From: Coffea arabica
Lineage: Eukaryota > Streptophyta > Magnoliopsida > Gentianales > Rubiaceae
Length of the DNA stretch: 64,000 nucleotides
Reading direction: 5' to 3'
Assembly: GCF_036785885.1 (NCBI RefSeq)
Contig: NC_092323.1
Location: forward strand, 4,380,501-4,444,500
The position numbers and the translations under genes are program-made. Under the pieces are notes generated by a model, which saw nothing but the letters and a program-made list of their open reading frames with translations, did no database searches and was not told the DNA's origin. Below, one piece after another: positions 37,401 to 48,993 of the stretch (positions within the stretch are counted from its first letter, which is position 1; each line of letters starts with the position of its first letter).

Positions 37401-40400
37401 AGCTGTTGGAATGGTTAATTTCAGTCCCTTGTTTTCCCCACAGCTAGTATCAATTTATTCTAGTTTTCATTGAACAGATTTAGCTTGTCTAACAAAAAGC
37501 AAACTACCATAACAAAAGGAAATCAAACGACTCTAGCAATTTTAGAACTTCAAGAGCTCATTCCCTCACAAATTATCAATTGGATTTTCTGAAAAAAAAA
37601 AAGTTAGCTTTTGTTGCCTAAACTTTGTTACTTAGTTCTAGAGATTCTAAAATGCGAGATATAGGACTTGGAAGAATGAAATTTTGTTTTATGTGGATAT
37701 AATTCTTATGGATATATTGGAAAGTACGGTTTGGATTGAAGCAAAGGAAAAGATACTAGCAGGGATAAAAAAAGAAAAGGAAATGAGAGTAGAGGAAAGT
37801 GATTTACATTCATCTATTTTGGATTAATTAAGAAAGCAAAATAGCACACACAAAGTGTTGTTTGAATTAATGAATAAAAACAAAGGAAAGGAAAAGTTCA
37901 ATTGTTAGTCAATTGCATAGAAATGAAAAAGGATATTTCAAAAACAAAAAAATATTTAATTTAATTGATTTATTTTTTCTTTGGCCGAGCGTATTTGTTA
38001 GTTAAATTTGCATCCAACTTTATAATGACAAAAGAATTTATAGCTATAGTTGTGAGCAAGAAGAATGCAAGAATTTTAGCTAAACTTTGCTGATAAATGA
38101 GGACAGATATTTCACTTATCAGTCCGTTTGAAATGGAAAATCATTTGACATGAGCTTCTTCAAGTGCCAATGCAACAGTTAAGTTTTTTTTTCTTTTTTT
38201 CAACCTCTTAAGTTGTTAACCTCAAAGGAATTTGGAAAACCTAGGTTCTTAAACACTAGAAGATTTGGCGTACAGTACTTTTGAACACACAAGGAACCAG
38301 ATCATGATTGGCAAGTCCTAATTAACTGATATCAAACTGAAAAGGTTGGCAACATCTTAATGAAATTGACAAAGAACACGAAATTAGTGCACGGGGCGGG
38401 GTTTACTCAGCGCGCTCTCGAGTAGCAGCTGCAGATTCCCTTATCAACCAAAAAAAAAAACACGAATTTAGTGTTTCATGATTATATCCGGGGGGTAAAA
38501 AGGGATGGACTGGTCATAACCTAATTTGTATTTCCCCACGACTCTGAAAAAGTAGCCTTTAGGTGTCAATGACTTGGAATTGGGAAAGGTTCATATCTAT
38601 CTTGACCATTCTTAGAGAAAACAATTGTACGTTTCTTAAGCTAATACAACTGTTTTGCTTGTATTTATTAGAGCCTATAAATTCTTCTCACTTTCGTAAC
38701 AGATGAACATTTCTTGAGTAGTTTTGGGTATAGTTCAACTACTATGTTGGGATTTGATGTATTAAATTTTAACCTCTACTTGTAAGGGACATCATTCCAA
38801 TGTTCCAGGTTGCATGGCATTCTCACAGAACTGATGCTAGGCAGTAATACCACCAAAAGGTTTCTGGCAGCTATTCTCGAGAAATGAATGCTTTTTGGGT
38901 TGGTTCATAAACTAGTATCATCTTACAAAGATCATGTATAACCAATTAACCATCATTAGTGAGGTACACTCAATCAAATATAATTTTTGGCTCATATTGA
39001 AGATTTTGATCTGATATGAAATCAAACCTTCATTTCCTTGGAGGTGGTCCTCAAGTTAAGCCTCTAAATCTGGAGATTATGATTATTTAATTAATATGTT
39101 TTGAGTTTTGACTAATCATGTATTACTATCTTTTTACATTTAATCATGTATTATTTGGAGTCTGAGGATAGTGTGCCTGGCTCTAATTTTTCACGACAAT
39201 TAAGTAAGGATAGTGATAACGAGCTAGCCATATCTGGTTTTAGTTTTCATTTCATTGTCAATGATGCATAGCTTCATATGAGAAACCAGAGGATTTATGC
39301 TATCTTTTCAGCCAACTTGTATGTAGAAACTGCTGCCTTGTGAGACTAGTGAAGCTATTGTACTCGTGTTCTATTAGCATTATCAATTCACATCGTCACA
39401 GTTTGCAGAAAAACTGGGATTTCAGCCATGATTGTTCGTGCCATCAATCATAGAACACGAGCCCTCCTTCGTGATCATTATCAAATTATGTTATTTTCTT
39501 AATTCCTGGAACTATTAGAATAATAATAATATTTTTTATACTTCTTTCCTAATATTGATTGTCAGCACTCAGCACCAGCAAAGATTAGTCATATTGGGTT
39601 TGCCTTTTGGTACTGTTGAAAATTCAACATCAACAATCTTGCATCAATGTGTTATGGTTTTACCAATATTTGATATTCTCCCAGTAAAAATTACATTCTG
39701 CCTTTTGCTTTGCCAATAAATTTTTGTCTTTAACATGCATCACACTAACGGCAATATATAGGCAGCCAATCAATGTCAGTTTTCCGCCGTCTCACCTGAA
39801 ACACATATCTTTGCTTGTCCTTCGAGATGGAGAAGCAAAAACAAAACAATTACATACATTCACTTCCGGTTTGTTCATCATTTGTTAGTATGGAGAGGAT
39901 TTTGGAAAGATATGAAAGATACTCATACGCTGAGAAAAGACTCAGTGGTTCTGGCCCTGAACAACAGGTACGCTGGCCAATCCTTCAATCCTCTATTTAT
40001 CTTATTTTGTTTGTATTTTCTGGGCTTGCAATGCCTCCTGCTATATGTGTAAACTGCGGGACAACGAATGTGTTAAGGAGTCTGTAAATATTGCACAAGA
40101 CATTAATCTTTCTTAAATTTTTCATTCAAATGTACCTTATATGAAGTACTGAAAGTATCAAATGTTTGCTTGAGAGTTGGATAGATGGTTGCTTGTACAT
40201 AGGGTAAAGAAGAGTATGCAACTAAAATTTGCCGGATCCATGTGTATGTGACGCAAATCTACCAGGGAAGTCAATGAGATTAGGACCATCGAATAAAATG
40301 CCTCTTCTTCTTGTTATTCTTGACTGCTATGTTTCTTTTGCACTCTAAATATTAGCCATCCTGTGCAGGACATAATTTTTCTTTACGCCTAAAAAACTCC

Positions 40401-42176
40401 GGTATGCTGCAATTCTCTTGCCCAAAACTTTGTTTTCTCCTCCAATTTTACCAGTTTGTATAGATAGGATGAATGGAATTGATTATAAGAACCCCTAAAG
40501 TTGATATATGTCGGATGGTTCTGGGACTAAAACCTGAATTCCTTCCTTCCATTTTATTTCCCCGAGGTCTTTAACTCGTGTTTCTTTGGGTTGTGTGCAG
40601 GATAATTGGTCTGTGGAGCACCCTAAGCTCATGTCTAGGATTGAACTTCTGCAGAGAAACATAAAGTATACAACACAGAATACCCTCGTCTTTTCATGCA
40701 TATCTGGAACTTAATTTAAAATTCTAGCTCTTCTGCTGCAGGCATTATGTTGGGGAGGATCTGGATTCCCTAAGCCTGAGGGAGCTTCAGACTTTGGAGC
40801 AACAGCTGGACACTGCTATGAGGCGAATACGAACCAGGAAGGTAAGAAAAGTGAATGCTTTTCACCGTTTCCTTCCACTCTTTTCATGTTCATCTTGGAG
40901 AAATTCGAGTCAACACTCAGTCGTGCTACTTGTACATGCATGCAGAATCAAGTCATGCACGAGTCCATCGCTGAGCTTCGGAAGAAGGTAAACTTCACTG
41001 GCTCTTGCCGCCGCTGATCTGTTTCGGTTGACATGCACGAGCATTGTTGCCTGCAAGATTAACCACCCTATATTCAAAGTAGCTGGTCGATCAGGACTTC
41101 GTGAAAAACAAAGCTGATGATGTGGGTTTTCCTTTCGTTACAGGAGAAAACATTGCAGGAGCAAAACAGCTTGTTGGCAAAGCAGGTAGATTTGACAGAT
41201 TAAATATATATATATTATTACGCATTTGGGTGCATGATTTTCCTTTTTTCACCACCGTCTCATTTTCTCTTACTCAAACTCAAACAGATCAAGGAAAACG
41301 ACAAGATAGTCATGGAGCGCTTGCACTTGATTCAACGCTCATCTGCCCTCGTACTATCCGAGCCTGCTCCAGGCTCGGTGCCCGTCCCATCCTTAGCAGC
41401 TGGGTATAATCTCAGAGACTCTCTTTCAATATTCTGTGCAAACATACACGTGTATTGCTGACAACCAATCCATGGGGCTGGTGGAGGCTAGGTTGCAAGC
41501 CCTCCGGGATTTAAGAGGCTAGCTTTTTATTTTATTATATTTTTTGAAAAGAGAAAATCCAAATTTTAGTTTTCAAATTTTGGATAAAAATAAATTTGGT
41601 ATCCAAACTTTTAACTTTTGAGTACATTAAGTACACTTGAAAGTTTTTTTTTCAAATTGCTACCTGAAATAATCACATGACAGTCACATATCTGACAACT
41701 ATTGCATAAAAAATGCCAAAAAAAAATACAAAATATCCTTTTGATATTAAGGTAAATATCATATACAGCCAAAAAAAAAAAAAGGAGAAAAGGTAAATAT
41801 CCTTTTGATACAGCCAAAATATCCTTTTGATAATTTTTTTTAAAAAAATTATTTTATAAATTGTATTTTTGTCTTTTGAAAAATTGACGGACAATCTCAT
41901 ATACTCACCCATAAACAACCGCCACCAAAGAAGTGTCTTCCGTGTTTTCAAAAGAAATTGAACAATAATATATATGTTGGCGAACCAAAACATCAACAGA
42001 TCCTGTGGGATTAGCATTTTATTAGCAGCCCTTAATGTAACTACGGACATAGATTTGTGACAGCAGTCTTCCTGTGTAGTAGTCCTTTCCAGGTAAGCGG
42101 ACCCACAGGCGAGGAGGATGGAAGAAGAGGCAAGAACACGCTCATGCCGCCTTGGCTGGTTCGTCGTATGAGTTGA
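34403..42176 (+). CDS. AP1/FUL (SQUAMOSA) clade MADS-box factor, FUL-like
   Basis: Eight exons: 34403-34587, 39889-39967, 40601-40665, 40742-40841, 40946-40987, 41144-41185, 41288-41403, and a proposed 42098-42176. These give 708 nt, 235 aa. Sizes 185/79/65/100/42/42 match the MIKC pattern. The MADS domain ([20 protein letters not shown] ... [13 protein letters not shown]) is followed by [19 protein letters not shown], diagnostic for SQUA genes, then [19 protein letters not shown] and [20 protein letters not shown] (K domain). The last exon supplies [10 protein letters not shown], a variant of the FUL/paleoAP1 motif LPPWMLRHL, and lacks the euAP1 CFAA prenylation box. Without that exon, read-through of intron 7 would stop at 41459-41461. 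Intron 1 is 5.3 kb, as is common for this clade. Role: inflorescence and floral meristem identity, fruit or flowering-time functions. Exons 1-7 are near certain; exon 8 is probable. FUL versus AGL79-type is not settled. Confidence 0.9.
36854..37017. mobile_element. MITE related to the Tourist-like family, in FUL-like intron 1
   Basis: Inverted ends TGTGTTTGGATTGTAAATTAT and ATAATTTACAATCCGAACACA with an interior (GATATGATGTATGCGAGATAAAAAAATG) resembling the copies at 12195 and 59352. About 164 bp; flanking duplication not clear. Confidence 0.68.
38390..38458 (+). mobile_element. 5'-truncated SINE/non-LTR tail insertion
   Basis: A 69-bp insert ending in an A-run, flanked by AACACGAAATTAGTG (38375-38389) and AACACGAATTTAGTG (about 38459-38473), one mismatch in 15. 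The body (CAGCGCGCTCTCGAG, then TTCCCTTATCAACC) is GC-rich against its surroundings and looks like the 3' end of a plant SINE. It lies in FUL-like intron 1. Confidence 0.68.
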
Positions 42177-43169
42177 TGATACGTAGAGGAAATGTAGTAA
42201 TTCGCTCTGAATCCGGGGAGGTGACGGCACGATGATGGCATCCGAGAGGAGCCAAATTATCATCAACTAAATAGTCATCAGCTCTCAAAGAATAAAAATA
42301 ATAAAATAAATGGGGTCTATTGTCAAGCAAACTCCATTTATCGATTCCAATTTATACTTGTAACTTGAATATTATTATTTATTAAGTGTGCTTAAAAAAG
42401 CTTTATTGTGGACACATAAGAATGAGATGTAAGATTGAGATGGCAGGCACAGCCTATTATTGTGAATGCTTCCTTTCCCTTTGCCTAAATGTCAATGTCC
42501 TGACTGGCATTTCTCCTATCAGAATCTAGGAGCAATAAGTTAGTTAGGTTAAAAAAGTACGCGGTCCTTTCCTGAATCTACATGCTGTTAGCCTGTTACA
42601 ACAATTGTGATCACAAATGGAAATCATCTTCCCATTGTTTGTTTCTTCACATCCCTTCGAAAGACCAGCAAAAGTTGCACGTCTTTACATCATTTGGTAC
42701 ATTCATCCACCAAATTCATCGTTATCATAGTTGCATTCACCATCATCGTACCGATGTGCCCTGCACAAGCAAACAAATGGCTGGCATTAAGCTTTTTCTA
42801 CAATCAGATAGAGACACTTAGGAGGATTTATAATAAGTAACAGGGCAGAAAACAGTTGCAGGATGAACTGCTGCAAGATGTTAAACATTTATGGAGTATA
42901 TACCGACACATAACTAAGGGAGTCAGTGCAACAAAAACCCAAAAGTTGCACTGAACGAAACAACCCCGCTACGGCCAGGCATGTAAAATAGAGCTACGAA
43001 GGATGTAGTGTCAAGATTTCATCTTTGGGCATAAAGGAAATAAAACCCTGGTGTATGGGGTGCCAGGCTATCTCCAGAAAGATGCTGAAAATAAAGATCA
43101 CCCAAGAGAGGCAAAGATGCCATCGCCAGCCAAACTAACTACACTAAATTCCTCCAGAATGTTTATACA
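42177..43169. other. Convergent spacer between FUL-like and RCC1 genes
   Basis: Should contain the 3' UTRs of both genes (the FUL-like one from the left, the RCC1 one from the right). No further gene recognised. Confidence 0.5.
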
Positions 43170-46100
43170 TCAGAACAAAAGAGGTACAGGATCATAAGTC
43201 CTTGCAGAGACATATGAGGCACATACATCCAGTTCCCAAAAAAAAAAAAAAAAAAAAAAGTAAAGAATGTCCCGCAACTGATGCACAAAGAACATTTATA
43301 TACACATACCGTAATCTTTCACAAAGTCGAGCTAAGGCATCTGATCCAGTTCTTGAAGCAACATCCTCAATCTTGGAAGCATTTGACAGAGTCACGCAGT
43401 CTGAAAGCCTAAACTCGCACAGCTCCTTCAGGGAACAAGCATCTGTCAATACTGCAGAATGGCCACCACCAGCTGCCAACTTCCGCACTTCACCTACACA
43501 CCTAAATTGTGTTGTTTATTAGAGTAGCATTTTTTTTTTCTCCTCCAATAAATTATCAATACTCATCCAGTGACGCTATTGGACATACCAATCTACAGGA
43601 GACGGAAACCAAGCATATGTAGATTTCTCATTAGCAGCCTGACCATAGCTATTGTAACCCCATCCATGAATTCTTCCATCTCTAGTAGAAACAAGAGTGT
43701 GCGAATATCCACAGGCAACAAGTTGCACACCAGTTGGAATCACCAAAACAGGCAAATTGCGCAGCATTACTTCAGATTCATTGGGCACGCAAGAAAAAAA
43801 TTCAGTTTGGGGCCCGAGGCCCAATTGCCCAGCTTGACCTCCACCCCAAGCATATAGAGCCCTATTAGCAGTCAAGGCACATGTGTGCACACCCCCGCAG
43901 GCAATATCTTTGATAAATATTCCATCAAGAGCAACAACACGCCTAGGTAATAATTCCTTGTCACCAGATTGAAGGGAACAATGCCCAAGCTGGCCCATAC
44001 TTCCCAGTCCCCAAGTATAGCTGTAGTAAGATAGCCACATGATTCCGATCACACAAAAGTAACAGCATCATAAGAAACCATTTACACTACAACAGAGATC
44101 TCATCTTCTCTATTATCACAGAGTGGTGTGGTTTGAGAAGGTTTGAAAAGTTGCAACATCATTGGTGTAATTGTTTGCATGGGTTAAAAATTCAACTCTA
44201 ATTCAGCCATGATTTTTGGGATGACCTTTCATAATATAGGGATATTACCTGTAGATGTTTAAAATAGCACATGCAATTAAGTCCTATATTAGTAACGAAA
44301 ACATGAAAATTTCCTACATGCTTCTGCCAATTTAATTTCATCTTTAACCCAAATATTATATAGGAGATGGCAAAGGCAAACCTCAATGTTTTGTAGAGAA
44401 ATGAAGCTACTTCGAGCAAAAAAAATCGCTAAATCAGACAAAGACGTATCCATAATGAATAGGAAAAAGAACAAACGCACAAATACATGTAAACATGTTT
44501 CAAAGAAGCAAGAGTAATTTAACATGTCATTGAGAAAGGCCCTGCAACACAGTATTTAAAATTTTGAACAACCATAACTGACAGAATACCATTTTATGTT
44601 GACACGTCTGCTAAACCTTTTTGCCTTTTACCATATATTTTCATATTCTCATTTTGCAATTTATATTCTGCAGTATTATTTTCATTGACCCATTATGTTG
44701 TTTTCCTACCTATTCTAGTGAATATCAAGTGACTGAACCGATATTAGCTTCACATTATTAAATTTAACAGGTGAACCAAGACAAGAAATGAGGTGAGTTT
44801 CAAGTATCAGATGCACAAGCCTCACAGAGCTAAAGGGAGACATAGGTCAACTTTAAGGTCTCCAAGTTTGACTGTAATCCCATCTCACAACAATGCTGGA
44901 TGATCATAATCTCTTCCCAAGACATCCACTTAATCTCACACGTGCCATGGGGATAACCACAATTCTGATGCTTAATAATGAACTTTCTCCATCAAAAAGA
45001 TCCCATGAAACACTTACACCTCTCCATCCTCCGATATAGCAGCTGTGTGGTACTCCCCGCATGACACTTGGACAATCTTCACAAGTTCAGGGGCTTCGTC
45101 AAGGAACTTAGCATACCCATTAATTACACGAGCCCCCTGAAGGCCTTCACAGGTAACACCTCTCCCAAGCTGACCATATTCATTATAGCCTGGTTTGCCA
45201 GAGCAGTTACAAAATTCTAATTAATAAATGATATCGCCGTGCAGTTAGAATACATGGTTTCCATCTCTATTCTTGCATGACCAATATATAATAAACAGTA
45301 CAAACTAGTTAATGTAAGATAAGGAAACTTGATCAGCAAATACACGAGCTCATCACAACTATTAGACAAGAAATCAGGTAGACAGGAGATCCAAGTTAAC
45401 AGAAACACATGAAACATTCTATTAAATTCTGGTACTAATGCTACACAGTATACCCCATGCTTGTAGCAGGCCCTCTTCCGATAAAGCAACAACATGAACA
45501 GCTCCACAAGAAACTTGGCGAATAATCTGGAAAACGAAAAATGCAAGATAGAAAATTTCAGGCTACATAAAAAGTGAGCAGAAAAAACTGTTTAATTGTA
45601 AGGTCAATACCGTATTTGGAGCAAAATCTCCCCAATATAGCCGTGGATAATTAGAACCCTGCAAGAAAAAAAAAAAGGAGTTATAAACAGTACCCAGAAA
45701 AGACAAAGAGGTTAAAAAGTAACAAGCAAAACCTGGTTCTGTCCCCAAACCCAAAGTCTTCTCACTGACATGGTTCCATCATTTTGCCGTGGTTCTGCAA
45801 TGGCTGCAGTGCAATGTGCACCACAAGACACTGATACCACAAATTCAGATTGCAGTTGCCTTACTTTCTTAGGGTGTTTCCTACCTGTTTCAGTTCCATC
45901 CCCCAACTGACCAAAATCATTGGCCCCTGTTTGGAATCATAGAAGGCAGGATTATCTTCAAAATGCAATATAGACACTAGAAAGATCTCCCTTTGAAATC
46001 TTGGATGCAGGAGGGTAGTTGAAAAAAAAAAAAAAAAGATCAAAATCAAGACAGAACCAGTAGCACGATCTTGCTCAAGTCTCAACAAAAGTAATTGTAC

Positions 46101-46937
46101 TTCAACCTAGATTTGCAAAGTCAAGGTTCCAAATTGCAGTAATATGATATACATTAAATGCATTGCGTGGACAGCCATCAGTTCAAAGTTACGAATGCTT
46201 GGTGCACCAATATTGAGAGAGACAGAGAGAGAGAGCCAGCCAGGAGAGCTAGGAGGCGGCTTGGTGCCCCCATATCCAGTCTTTACTGGAAGAAGCTTCA
46301 AAGAGGACCATTCCCAATCAAGGATCAGGATAGAAGACTTAAAATAGCAATCACGCTCAAGTCAAGACGACACCAAGACTAGCAACTGACAACAGAATTA
46401 ATCAACGTATCACTTGTTAAAACGAGTAAAAAAAAGAAGCTCTAAAACAGAAGCAATAAACCTTTTTCTGACCATTTCAAGGTATAAATGACTCTACATT
46501 TGCCTAACAATCATAACTTTTCTAAGAGTCAAACACTATAAAACGCGAAAGAGGGGGAAACAAATTCTTCGTCACATTCGCACTCAACCTGGTGGAACAA
46601 TTCAAAATATAGAACAGAGTGAAGACTAATAATAAAAACAAAAACAAATGTAATAACGCATGAGTGAATGGAAAGGGACCGAACCCCAGGTGAAAAGTGA
46701 TCCATCGGAGGCTACTGCAGCTGTGTGCTCTCGTCCACATGCTATATCCAACCACCTGGAATTCCCTCCAGCCGGGCATCCAAAGAGATCCGGCGGTAGC
46801 TGTCTTGGGATCCTCATGTTCCTCTCTCTGCCCTTTCGACCTGTTTGACCCGATTGATTATAGCCCCAAACATATACAGCACTCTTGGTCGGAAGACTCA
46901 CCGGCCGTGATTCCCCAAAAATCTCATCAATATCCAT
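43170..46937 (-). CDS. RCC1-repeat (UVR8-like fold) protein
   Basis: Seven well-supported minus-strand exons: 46937-46685, 45926-45733, 45658-45611, 45526-45454, 45189-45018, 44020-43589, 43501-43310. A weaker last exon is placed at 43200-43170. The total is 1395 nt, 464 aa. RCC1 blade signatures recur: YVWGYNQSGQTG, DIACGREHTAAV, ANDFGQLGDG, VSCGAHCTAAI, YNEYGQLGRG, VSCGEYHTAAIS, TWGLGSMGQLG, IACGGVHTCAL, AWGGGQAGQLGLG, ACGYSHTLV, WGYNSYGQA and AAGGGHSAVL, so a seven-bladed propeller is likely. The C-terminal CSLKELCEFRLSD and ALARLCERLR segment is shared, from memory, with Arabidopsis At5g16040/At3g02510. RCC1 folds serve as Ran exchange factors or as receptors and scaffolds such as UVR8; the precise role here is not shown by sequence. 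The 3' end is the weakest part: the final ten residues (TYDPVPLLF) are not a known family ending. Confidence 0.88.
43237..43260. repeat. A-homopolymer in the last RCC1 intron
   Basis: A run of about 19 A on the plus strand (T-run on the coding strand), lying just before the proposed last acceptor and acting as its pyrimidine tract. Confidence 0.8.
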
Positions 46938-48350
46938 TAGAAATTCAGCAATTGACCGAAATCCTAGATACTAAAGAATAGCTGATAATCCAAAAAAACC
47001 AAGAAAGTCAGCATTTTTACTAACCTCAAACAAGCCAAAAAAAAAAGAGAGAGAGAAGGTTCTTAAATTCGGATTACAGACTTGTCTTGACCACCGAAAA
47101 GTGGATTGGATTAAACTCATAAGCTTAAGGAAAGTAAAAAAAAAAAAAAAAAAATAGAGACAAAATGGTGGCCTAGCATGCAGGGAAATGAAGACGAACA
47201 AAAAAAGGGAGGGGAAGAGTGGAAGTGTTGAACGTTGGGCAGAAAACTTGTACCTGTGAAAAATACAGGACTTCTGATTTGCTAAGCTATTTTACTATTT
47301 GGGGTTGGCAAATTATTTGCGGAGACACATTGAAGAGAGAAGAGAAAACGATTGGGTAAGAGCGGAACTAAAATGATGCAGGCGTGGCTCCAAACTCCAA
47401 ATACTCCGGGGATGGAAAGAAATAGTCGCTGTCCGGCCAGGTGTATCTATCGTCTACACCAGTTGTAACTGCCCCTGCCCCTGCCCCTGTCCCTGCCCGA
47501 CCTAGATCCTAGCAATAAATTACGCATGTTGAATATTTTTTGTGGAAAAAAATGTTTCATACTATTGTTCAAAGTAGGAGTTAGGTTTACGAAAAGGTAC
47601 ATTTATCTTATACTTTTTGTCTTTTTTTTTTTAATTTAGAAAAACTTGCTTAAAGTTTTTCTTTAGTATATTCAGTGGTCTTTGAAGGTTGATTAAGTTT
47701 AGTATCTAAAATTAATTGACTCATCAATATTAAGTTTGAGGAAATGCATAAAATATTATTATCTCATTGTTGACTTTGTCAATATCTAAAATAAGACATC
47801 CGCAACGCAAACCGAATTTTTGATATGGAGTAATAAAATGTTATTCAAAAATTTTTATTTTTTTTATCTAAATGATAAGCATTTACTTCAAAAAAAAGTC
47901 AAAATACACAACAATAGTCAGTCATGTACAAAAAAAAGAAGAAGAAGATAGAATTAAACAAATTGCACTTAATACTCTTATTGCTGACAATTTCGAAGAT
48001 TTGTTGTCCGAAGTCAAAATGGACATATTGCGTGAAAGGTGTTTAAACTAGTAATATATATATAAATATATATATATTATTTTTTTCTAATTGACAAAAA
48101 GTAACAAATTGATTTGGACTTTTGAATAATCGAAGGATCAGTACAATTTACAAAGTTCTTTTTGTCCAGAAGTGAACGGTAGTTGGGAGACGACAAGTAA
48201 CAGCATCGCCACCACCTTTCTCTTTCTTCTTTTTCTTTTTCTCTGTTTGTTCCTCAGGAAATGAAATGAAATGATTGTTTGGTTTCCTAATAGGTGGGGT
48301 GTCGAAACAGAAGTACAAAAGTGCAGTAAGGGACTGAGGTCTGAGAATTA
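46938..48350. promoter_or_regulatory. Divergent promoter region, RCC1 and DsbA-like genes
   Basis: The two genes are transcribed away from each other across about 1.4 kb. It contains a short G/C microsatellite (GCCCCT repeats, 47471-47495), A-runs (47137-47153) and a TATATA stretch (48054-48077). No gene recognised. Confidence 0.45.
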
Positions 48351-48400
48351 ATGCGATTGGTGAGTCTCCGCAGCTTCCAAATTCCGGCGATCTCTTCCTG
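48351..48400 (+). CDS. Candidate upstream exon of the DsbA-like gene (presequence)
   Basis: ATG at 48351 opens MRLVSLRSFQIPAISS and then a TG|GTTAGT donor at 48401. Joined to an acceptor at 48983, 48986 or 48989 it runs in frame into the main ATG at 48994, adding up to 20 residues rich in Arg and Ser without acid residues, like a mitochondrial or plastid presequence. The Arabidopsis homologue as I recall it starts at the downstream Met, so this may instead be a leader exon. Confidence 0.5.
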
Positions 48401-48993
48401 GTTAGTTATCTTTGATTTGATTCATCCCTTGTGTATGAATTTGTTGACTAAGCTCATAATCTAAAGGGTCTTTTCTTTATTTCCTCATGCAAATTTAGTC
48501 ATTTGTAAGTTTGGATTGTGCAAAATGGACTAGCTTTTTGATTGTTTACCTCCATCTCCTCGTGCTTTTCGGGGACTGGGGACCTGTTCTTCAAATTTGA
48601 CTTATTGCTCATAATTATTGGTTAATCGATTATTTTCACCTTCGGGCCTTTTTTTTTTTTTTTGTGGCCTCTCTCTCTCTCTCTCTGTGGGGGTTGGGTA
48701 TTGGGAAATGCAAATTGTTTGGATTACTGAGCGGCAGTAAAAATTTAGACTGTATTTTATCTCCAAAGTGAACAGAGGATCTCTTCTTACAGTCCATAGT
48801 TTTTTCCCTTAATAGATGAGTGCAGCATCCATTTTTAATTAGATTTTCTTCATTTTTACCAAGTTATGGAGTATACTCCAGCCACATATTCAGTTCTCTG
48901 TTGCAAAATTATCACTTGTTCTGCCTCTGTACAAGTTTAGAGTAACCGAAATGGCTAAGGACTAGTTTTAGATGATATTGCAGCAGCAGGCTA

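Noticed and set aside
41288-41461. Read-through frame ending CANIHVYC as the true FUL-like C-terminus
   Set aside because: It follows a good donor, does not match the clade motif, and an in-frame exon with MPPW exists downstream.
41673-42266. 197-aa minus-strand frame behind the FUL-like gene
   Set aside because: Antisense to the proposed last exon, low-complexity in part and without a known domain.
43202-43522. Plus-strand frame of 106 aa
   Set aside because: It is the antisense shadow of RCC1 exon 7 and contains a poly-Lys run from the A-homopolymer.
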